The notes under the pieces were generated by a model. The model was not told the origin of the DNA. It made no database searches and worked only from the letters and a program-made list of their open reading frames with translations. DNA of 64,000 nt from Eulemur rufifrons (taxonomy: Eukaryota > Chordata > Mammalia > Primates > Lemuridae), in contig NC_090997.1 of the NCBI RefSeq assembly GCF_041146395.1, positions 38,853,501 through 38,917,500 of the forward strand. Direction: 5' to 3'. Below, one piece after another: positions 57,174-64,000 of this stretch (positions are counted from its first letter, which is position 1; the number at the start of each line of letters is the position of its first letter). Made by a program: the position numbers and the translations under genes.

Positions 57174-57949
57174 GCCTCATTACACATGTATGAACAGAGG
57201 AAGACATTCACAGAGTTCTTCTCAGCAAATCTAGTGATTCGGTGCCTGGTCGCTCCAGACCTAAGGGTGTTGTGGAATTGAACGCTGATCACTGGGGCTT
57301 CATTCAGAGCCCAGGATGGAGCCATTTTCTCCCCAGCTGCAATGACAATGGCTCAGACTCCATGGGCTGCTCTTCCTTCTGAACCCACGGCTCTCGCAGT
57401 TGCAGTTGAGTTTGGATTCCTGATTTCCTCACACTCCACTTCTTTCTGCCAGGCATCAGTACCATCGTCCAGAGCACACAGCGTGTTGTATGCAGTGTCT
57501 GTGTCAGAGAGGACCTGAGAAGCTTTCCTGGTGCCAAAATACGGGTTTCGGATCAGCACTAGTGATATTTGCCATTCATGGCATTCTGAATTTGGTAACA
57601 TAAATATTCCACACAAAGTGTCACTGAATTCTCGGTAAGTTTCTTCTCAGGTGGAATATCTACTGCAGTAGTTTTCATGTCTGCTTTGATTAAGCTGTCA
57701 TTCATGGTAGGAGAACAAACAAACCAGGATCTTTGGCTCCCCCTTACAAGATATGGCCTAAAGATTATAGTTATTCTATGTTCTTGTAGGGTATTTATGG
57801 GAAAAGTTATGACTGGTCAGAATCTACCTGCAATCCTATATTGGGCTCTTCTGGAGGAAGTTGAGAGAAACTGCACTTGAATGTCCTCAGTGTGCCACTG
57901 TCCTTCTGCTATGAGAGTCCAAGTCACTGTTCTCACTTCACCAGAGCTG
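57174..57949. other. Unassigned stretch with overlapping minus-strand frames
   Basis: Two minus-strand open frames (57353-57616, 87 codons; 57304-57537, 77 codons) overlap in different phases. The first reads naturally (a mixed, non-repetitive composition, including LSDTDTAYNTLCALDDGTDA), and a methionine-led frame lies just upstream near 57695. I do not recognise the protein. It could be part of an old processed pseudogene with frameshifts, or chance. Confidence 0.25.
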
Positions 57950-58035
57950 CGGTGACTGAGGAATATGTACTGGAATTTTTAAAAAGCCCTCTGAGTAATT
58001 CTAACATGTAGCCAAGGTTATAAACCATGATTCTA
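57950..58035 (-). mobile_element. MER5A-like fragment
   Basis: TTTTTAAAAAGCCCTCTGAGTAATTCTAACATG..CCAAGGTTATAAACCATGATT resembles reversed MER5A (TTTAACAAGCCCTCCAGGTGATTCTGATG..AAGTTTGAGAACCACTG). Confidence 0.55.
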
Positions 58036-58205
58036 AAACATCTCTATGAATTAAATATCATTAATATCTTCAATTCACTAAAGAAGAAATCAAGGCACGG
58101 AAAGGTCACATAATTTGCCCAAGGCCACACAATAAATAGAGGACAAAGCTAGCATTTAAACTCAGCCTCCGGAGCTTAAAACGTAAGTCTTCTCTACTGC
58201 CTTGT
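58036..58205 (-). mobile_element. MIR, antisense
   Basis: AAGAAGAAATCAAGGCACGG..TCACATAATTTGCCCAAGGCCACACAATAAATAG..TTTAAACTCAGCCTCCGGAGC is antisense MIR. Confidence 0.82.
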
Positions 58206-58290
58206 GTGGCATTGGACCCTGAGCACACAGCAGAATCCCTAGCATTCAACAGATGCTTGTTGAATGGGTAAATGAATGAATAAATGAATG
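58206..58290 (+). mobile_element. L2 3' terminus
   Basis: ATTCAACAGATGCTTGTTGAATGGGTAAATGAATGAATAAATGAATG ends in the typical L2 TGAATGAA repeats. Confidence 0.7.
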
Positions 58291-60080
58291 AGGACACTTA
58301 CTTGTGATTTGGCTTTCAATTAAAATATTGATGGTTGTGGGCTCGGTATTACCTTTTAATTAACAAATTACTTTCACATACTGTTTTCCCTCCTGTTTGT
58401 TTGTGAAACTTTTTCTCTAGAACTTACCTTTTTATTTTAATTCTTAAAACAAAATACTAAAAGAACAAATAGTAATATTTTCATCCCCAAATCCATGAAA
58501 AGTGATCATTTTCATGTAGTTCTATATTATGGGATTTTTAGTTACGTGTTTTCCAAAGTTATGGTTTTATTTTAAATATAAAATAAAGTATTTCTCATAT
58601 TAAAAATTCATTTTTAGGTAGCCCAGCTCCAAGTAAATCTGAAGTGGTTAAAATAAATAATTTTTATTTGATTCCATTAAAAAATAGATTGTTTAAAAAA
58701 ATACTTCACTTTCATAATGTAGCAGAAATATACATTTCATCCTCAAAATCTTTAAAATCTCAACAATGTCACCTGTCTGATCATTTAATGACAAAGGAAA
58801 GTAGAGCATCCAGAAAGGAGGCTCTTAAATTCAGAGCAATTTGTTACATGGTGGAATTAAAATAAAAGCTAAAGGAAATCTTTTTCTATAAAAATATAAG
58901 AAATCCAAGAGATGCAAAAGCTGGTTTTGCTACAAACTGCTTGTGCTCTAAAATAAAAATGGAAAGCAGAGGAAAAGTAGAACAGTAATTGCAAATTGCT
59001 TTTTATATTGTGGTTGAAGGCACTTTCCTGTTCAATAATTTTAATAAAGAAATCCCCCTGGCTATCCCCCCAATCAGTTTGAACATAATTCAAGCATTAT
59101 ACACATTGTTCCCTTGGGTTTATACCTTCATGGTTTCAAATTATGTGTAGTATGCTGCCAACACTTAGATCAGTCTACCGTAGTAAAAAATTAGGTTCCA
59201 AAGCAACTAGAAACTCATGTTTTTCCTGTTTCAAAAACAAAATTCTATTTACAGTCACCCTATCATTATTTTAATTTTTAAATTCGGCAAGTCATTAGTA
59301 GAATTACAGACCACTCAGCGAGATAATGTTCGAATTAAGTTTGTGGTATTTTCTTCTCCAAACTCTAAGTTAAATAACTTTAGACATTGGTTCCCAGCCT
59401 GTAGGATGTAGGTCTCTGAGGCGCCAGGATGTTAATGCAAGGGATTCTCAGCTTCCTGGATGGCTGTGCACTGAATAGCTAAAATGTTACACACATAGAT
59501 ACACTACCATCTTCCAAGTACATGTAGATGTTAATGCGATTCATAAAATTTCAATTCATTTAAAAGTGTTAGTTAATTCACTATCACTGTTTTCCATAGT
59601 GTATTTCCTCAGTCAATGGACAACTGCTTTGGGGAAGGGCGGTATTATGTAATATTTCTTGACATCAGAAAGAAATCCTTATGATTTATAATTAAAGCAG
59701 ATACATAACTAGAGAAATTAGTCACACCAAATCAATGGTCACTGCTTCTGATATAGTAAACACCTCCCCAACTAATTGTCAGAAAAATCCATGTGCTTCT
59801 CCTGGCTCCTAGTGATAGCCCGGAGTAAATAACTCCAAATATTTCAAGCCCTAAATGTATTACCAGAGAAGTTTGAAAATATATTTTAAAACCTTTTTAG
59901 GTCTGCAGAGCAGAGGGCTAGCACTCCCTCATAGAAGGAATGGTTCTTCCATTGGGCAGTTGTGATTGGATTCTTATGTTCATTGCAAGCAAGGCCATTT
60001 CAGGCATTAACATTTGGGATCTCGCTTCTCATCCAGGGACATTAGCAAGGAACAAGAAGGGTTTTGAAAGAGGAGTGAAT
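58291..60080. other. Repeat-poor AT-rich stretch
   Basis: About 1.8 kb without a named repeat or gene. Confidence 0.45.
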
Positions 60081-60128
60081 ATATGTGTGTGTGTATGTGT
60101 GTGTGTGTGTGTATTATATAATATATAT
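60081..60128. repeat. TG/TA compound microsatellite
   Basis: (TG)n interrupted once by TA, then a short TATAATATATATA stretch. Likely polymorphic in length. Confidence 0.93.
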
Positions 60129-60264
60129 AGCACAGTGTTGTTGATTAGTTGGCAAACAGCCAACCACAGTACTGCCTAGAACCCAGTCTAGTGCAGGCTA
60201 GAGGCAGAAGAGAGCTGAGACATTTCCTTGTGTTACAACCAATCTCTCTCCTAGGCATCACTGC

Positions 60265-60470
60265 TACTATTTATTCGGAATTTGTCAAGAGTCAGTAGCT
60301 ATTCTAAATTCATTGCCATCACTATTTTGTTTAAATCTTGCAAGAACCCTTAAGGAATAGCAGATGAAGAAACAGAGATTCTGAAAAGTTAGATGGCCTT
60401 GAGGTCACCCAGGTAGTGAGCCTCAGGTATGGAACTAATACTTAACCTCAAAGCTTGTGCTTTAGTATAG
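60265..60470 (-). mobile_element. MIR, antisense
   Basis: GCAAGAACCCTTAAGGAATAGCAGATGAAGAAACAGAGATTC..GTCACCCAGGTAGTGAGCCTCAGGTATGGAA is antisense MIR. Confidence 0.78.
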
Positions 60471-60494
60471 ATATTGGTGGCAAGACCAAGCCCT

Positions 60495-61016
60495 GGGCAG
60501 AGATGTGAGGTGGGTGAGGGAAACCAGAATATGTCACCCCAAAATATGTCTCTTTGATGTAAAAATTATTTTTAACTAAAGGTAATTAAGAAGCAGCCAG
60601 TGGAGGAAGGGCTCTCTCCATCCTCCCCTTCTCTGCCTAAAGACAGCATATAAATTCTCCTTTACTGGAGACAACTCTCATCAGCCACTCTTACCAGCCC
60701 AGAGCCGTCACCAGGGAAATCTGCAAACAAACCATACTCCATTAGTTTCTTCCCATATATTTAAGCCCAAAGCTACTTTCCTTTGTTCTGGCATTTCTCT
60801 ACAATTTTATTGTTCTTTGTTGAAGGCCCAACACAAGCCAGAGAGCTCTAAGCCACTACTTTGAGTTACTTTACACTGGGATTCCTTCCATGTGATGTGC
60901 ACTGCATGCGTTAATAAATTTGCTTGTTTTTCTCTTGTTAATCTGTCTTGTTATAGGGGTCTGTCTCAAGTACAAATTTATGAGGATTGAGGAGAAATTG
61001 TACATCCTCCCCAACA
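60495..61016 (+). mobile_element. ERV1-like LTR
   Basis: AGAATATGTCACCCCAAAATATGTCTC near the start, ATATATTTAAGCCCAAAGCT in the middle and TTAATAAATTTGCTTGTTTTTCTCTTGTTAATCTGTC near the end are features of MER4/MER41-group-like LTRs. The AATAAA signal is at about 60913-60918. The right end is placed at ..CCCAACA (61016). The subfamily is not certain and no duplication was found. No viral coding sequence is present. Confidence 0.62.
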
Positions 61017-61089
61017 TGAGCAAAGTTAACCTTCCTCTCTTTTCTCACTTGCTAAATGCTTTGGGCACTGCAGCCACCACTTCTGTACC

Positions 61090-61257
61090 TTGGGAGCCAG
61101 AATGACCTGGTGGCTCAAAGCAAAGGCTTTGGAGTCATACACAGCTGAATTCAGGGCTTGATTCTGTTACTTTCCAGTAACGTTGCCTTGCACAATTTAC
61201 TCAACCTATCAAAAACTTGTCCCAGAAGGTTTTTATGATGAAATCACGTAATACCTT
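61090..61257 (+). mobile_element. MIR
   Basis: GGTGGCTCAAAGCAAAGGCTTTGGAGTCATACACAGCTGAATTCAGGGCTTGATTCTG..TTGCACAATTTACTCAACCT shows the tRNA-derived head and core of a sense MIR. Confidence 0.8.
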
Positions 61258-61500
61258 CATTCATTCAGTGAATTTTCATTGAAAGCCCACTGTCTGCCAA
61301 CAATCTGGATATGAGGTTTAACAACATAGTTCTTTCTTCATGGAGCTCACATTCTAGTTTGAGAGTCAGGTAACAAAAAGTAAAACAAATAAATATATAA
61401 CATAATTTTAGCAGCAGTACTTGCTATGAAGAAACATTAGGCCTGGTTAAGGGAATAAGAATGATGGAGGTGACAGGGTGATAGTATAGATAAGGTTGTA
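61258..61500 (-). mobile_element. L2 fragment, antisense
   Basis: TTCATTCATTCAGTGAATTTTCATTGAAAGCCCACTGTCTGCC..CATGGAGCTCACATTCTAGTTTGAGAGTCAG is reversed L2 3' end. Confidence 0.75.
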
Positions 61501-62264
61501 ATGTACATTTACATCAAGCTCTAACATAGGACCTGACACACGAAGGACTCACTAATTGTTGACTATTGTTATCACTAATGATAACTTATACTGACCCATG
61601 TGTTTGGGCAGCTCCCTAAACATGGAAGATTCCAGGAGGAATGATTTCAATGGATGGCATTTAAGATCCTGAGGCAAGCATGCCAATGCAAACCGCCCCT
61701 CCCCTTCGGGGCTGGTCTACTCTGCTTGGGGTTGGTCCTGAGTTTTCCTCTCCTCTTGATGAGACAAAGATAAATGAATACATTTAATTAGTCACATCTG
61801 GAAGAGTTGGAATCGCTCGCTATTAGGCAATGTAAAGGCCCTGCTGTTCTTGCCTGACCAGGGTTTGGTCAGGGTCGTTCCCATCTACACCAACAAGTTT
61901 TCCAAAATTTGAATCTCCAGGAGCAAGTCTTGGGTCTCAATTTCTTTCTTTCCAGAAAACATTAGGTTCCTTTTGTCAATTGGTTCACAAGATTCTACAA
62001 AATTGAGCTCTTGTGGAGACCCAATGTTCCTTTTCCTTCTGGAATAGTGTTTATTGCTATTCATTTACATAACAGAAGGAGCCTCACTTTACTGACTTTT
62101 CCCAGAAAAGGATCTCATCCAAGATGACTTTCTGTCAGTACTATATAGGAAAGGAATTTCTCTCACTTAAAAAAAATAATAAAAGAAAATCTGTCCCATT
62201 CTACAAAACCACCAATAACCAGGAAATCTCACACTTATGAACTTTAATATTGTACCTCAGCCAT
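61501..62264. other. Unique-looking stretch
   Basis: No repeat or gene recognised. Moderate GC patches at 61690-61740 and 61800-61880. Confidence 0.4.
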
Positions 62265-62400
62265 GTTTGGTTCGAGGAGCTGATTGGTTCTGCCATTTAC
62301 TAGTTTTGGGCATGTAGCAAGTAATTTGACCTATGGACTCTGCTGTCCTCACCTGGGAAACAGAGACAATACCAAATCGTAGATGGAGCAAACTAACTCT
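62265..62400 (+). mobile_element. MIR fragment
   Basis: GGTTCGAGGAGCTGATTGGTTCTGCCATTTACTAGTTTTGGGCATGTAGCAAG..CACCTGGGAAACAGAGACAA follows the sense MIR order. Confidence 0.65.
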
Positions 62401-64000
62401 AAGTTGCTTAGGGCCAAAAGGGCAATAATTAGGATTCTGAAATAAAGAATGAAAAACAAAACGAACAAAATAAGCCTTGGGCAGGACAAGGGCAGGATCT
62501 GGCCTCTGGGATGATACATGCAGGAGCTGGAGCAGGCAGGATCCTATGTCACATCTCTGTTCCTCTGAGTGTTGGTTTTATATTTGTGGACATCTTTACA
62601 AGGCAGGGACATGGCATGCTGACACTTGAAGGTAACATTTTCACAGAACTTAATCAGAGATGTGAGATTCTTTCCTGTCAATTCAACCAGAAAAGAGCCA
62701 AGAAGGTCACTAAGGGGCCTAGTCTCATGTGTATTCCTCTGGACTAATCACAGGTGACCAGGTTAAAAGGTCACTCTCGTTGGCTTATTCAGAGTCATGT
62801 GACCTCCTTTATGGTCAGGGAACAGGAAGCCATAATGACCAGCCCTTACCTGAACCAAGAGGTTCTAGTCAGAATGACGCAGTTCCCTAAAGGAAGGGGA
62901 AACCTATTACCGCAGATAGAGTAACAGGTTTACTAACAGTTAATAAACCTGTTAATCCTCACAAGTTTCTTGTGAGAATTCAACTAATGGAAATTTGATG
63001 AAGAAATATTTTTTATTGGAATTAAGCTCTAAACTCAGAATGTTAGGGGAAAACCTCTCTTGGTTAGAGGCCAGGCTACTGAATACAACCAGTTTTAATT
63101 CCAGCACTATAATAAATTACTAATTCTTCACTAGAGAATGTGAGGGAAATTTGGCTGATGTTTAGGGGTCATGTTATGTAAAAATAATACTTGCCTTTAA
63201 ACACCAGGATCATCTTGTACACAGTGAGATGCCACAATATGAGAGGTAATTAGAAACTGAGACTAGTGTGCTGTATATTTTACTAAGCTTATTCCAGGTA
63301 TAATCTCTACAGCAGTGTTTACGCATTCATTAAAATGATAGGTGAATCACTGGAATTGTTAAATGAACATATATGGGTACATATATACATACACATATCT
63401 ATCTACACACATACACATAACCTAAAATAAAAATATATATGCACTTATACATTTTCTCTGTTTCCTCCCTGAGCTGGGATCTTTGAACACAAGTAAAGTA
63501 CATAATAGTACACAGAAGCATTTTACTGTTTGAGAAAGCTCCAAGTATGGTGTCTGAAACTTGTCAGGTGCGCTCTAAATGTCAGTTCAATCAGAACTTG
63601 AATCTCTCTCCTCCTAAAGGAAGACTTTCACTCATATAGCTATATCGTTCCTGCTCCTGTATCTTTCCCTGGGAATGGCTGTTTCAAAGATTACCAGAGG
63701 AGCTCTCAAAATTCTGTGTCAGAAAAAATAGGAAAAGGATTTTTTTTAACATGTTTTTACTCATGATTTGGCAGCTTCCCAAATCCACTCTGAATCTGTT
63801 CTTATTTCCCTGCAATTGAAGATTTTCTCAAGTTAAATTTCCAGTTATTACTAGTGGCATCTACCACATCTCATGCACATACGTATTATCCATCTGAATG
63901 AAAATAAAGGCACGCCCAGCATTCCATTCTATGGGAGGAAAAGCACTTAAATGCGCTGAGTGGGAAACATTACATTTCCTGTTTGTATTGAATTAAGATT
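62401..64000. other. Non-genic stretch with hairpins and a simple repeat
   Basis: Contains two adjacent perfect inverted repeats (62922-62954 and 62958-62976) and a CATA/TATA-rich low-complexity patch at 63365-63445. The 62.47-62.9 kb part may be an old LTR-like repeat, but I could not place it. The 78-codon frame at 62511-62747 has no motif. Confidence 0.45.

Noticed and set aside
57304..57616. Two minus-strand frames that look like a frameshifted processed pseudogene
   Set aside because: Composition is suggestive but I could not recognise the protein, and found no poly-A tail or flanking duplication; kept only as an unassigned stretch.

Overview
The window is mammalian, and specifically primate, nuclear DNA. 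It is AT-rich and packed with interspersed repeats. No protein-coding exon, rRNA, tRNA or CpG island of a host gene could be recognised. The organism is most likely a strepsirrhine, probably a lemur. The younger Alu copies (around 20.2, 29.9, 43.9 and 46.1 kb) end in the strepsirrhine-type right arm (GCTAGGCTGATGCCACGGCA). The 43.9 and 46.1 kb copies also carry an extra A-rich/ATGGACAACTAAA spacer between the arms. One older AluJ-type copy lies at 55.2 kb, and the L1 3' ends are of a C-rich type that looks lineage-specific.

Layout. From 0.1 to 7.3 kb there are two pogo/Tigger DNA transposons: a decayed Tigger2-like element and an essentially full-length but dead Tigger1 with TA target duplications. 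A twin-primed, 5'-inverted L1 sits between them. From 7.3 to 12.9 kb the sequence is mostly featureless, with one MER5A and old L2 pieces. From 12.9 to 15.9 kb there is a three-layer nest: an L1 ORF2 remnant interrupted by a MER2-type Tigger, itself interrupted by a MER1 hAT element. From 18.4 to 20.7 kb lie an old L1 3' end and a MER1 copy interrupted by an Alu. From 24.1 to 27.6 kb an old L1 is split by an internally deleted L1 that keeps its 5' UTR and seems to carry a 3' transduction, and again by a solo LTR. From 36.6 to 38.8 kb lie an MLT1 LTR and possible ERVL-like debris. From 40 to 48.5 kb there is a dense mix of L2, MIR, MLT1, Alu, MER1, a short processed retrocopy and a CR1/L3-like fragment. 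From 48.5 to 64 kb there are scattered MIRs, MLT1 LTRs, an AluJ, an ERV LTR and long repeat-poor stretches.

How things fit together. There is no gene network here. What can be read is an insertion history: nested elements with target-site duplications give a relative age order (L2/MIR/CR1 oldest, then hAT/Tigger/MLT1/L1M, then Alu, young L1 and the solo LTR). The short ORFs of 60-150 codons are mostly chance frames or debris of L1 and Tigger proteins. The window could be intergenic or one large intron; the sequence alone does not say. Family names were assigned from remembered consensus features, without a database search. Boundaries without a target-site duplication are approximate.
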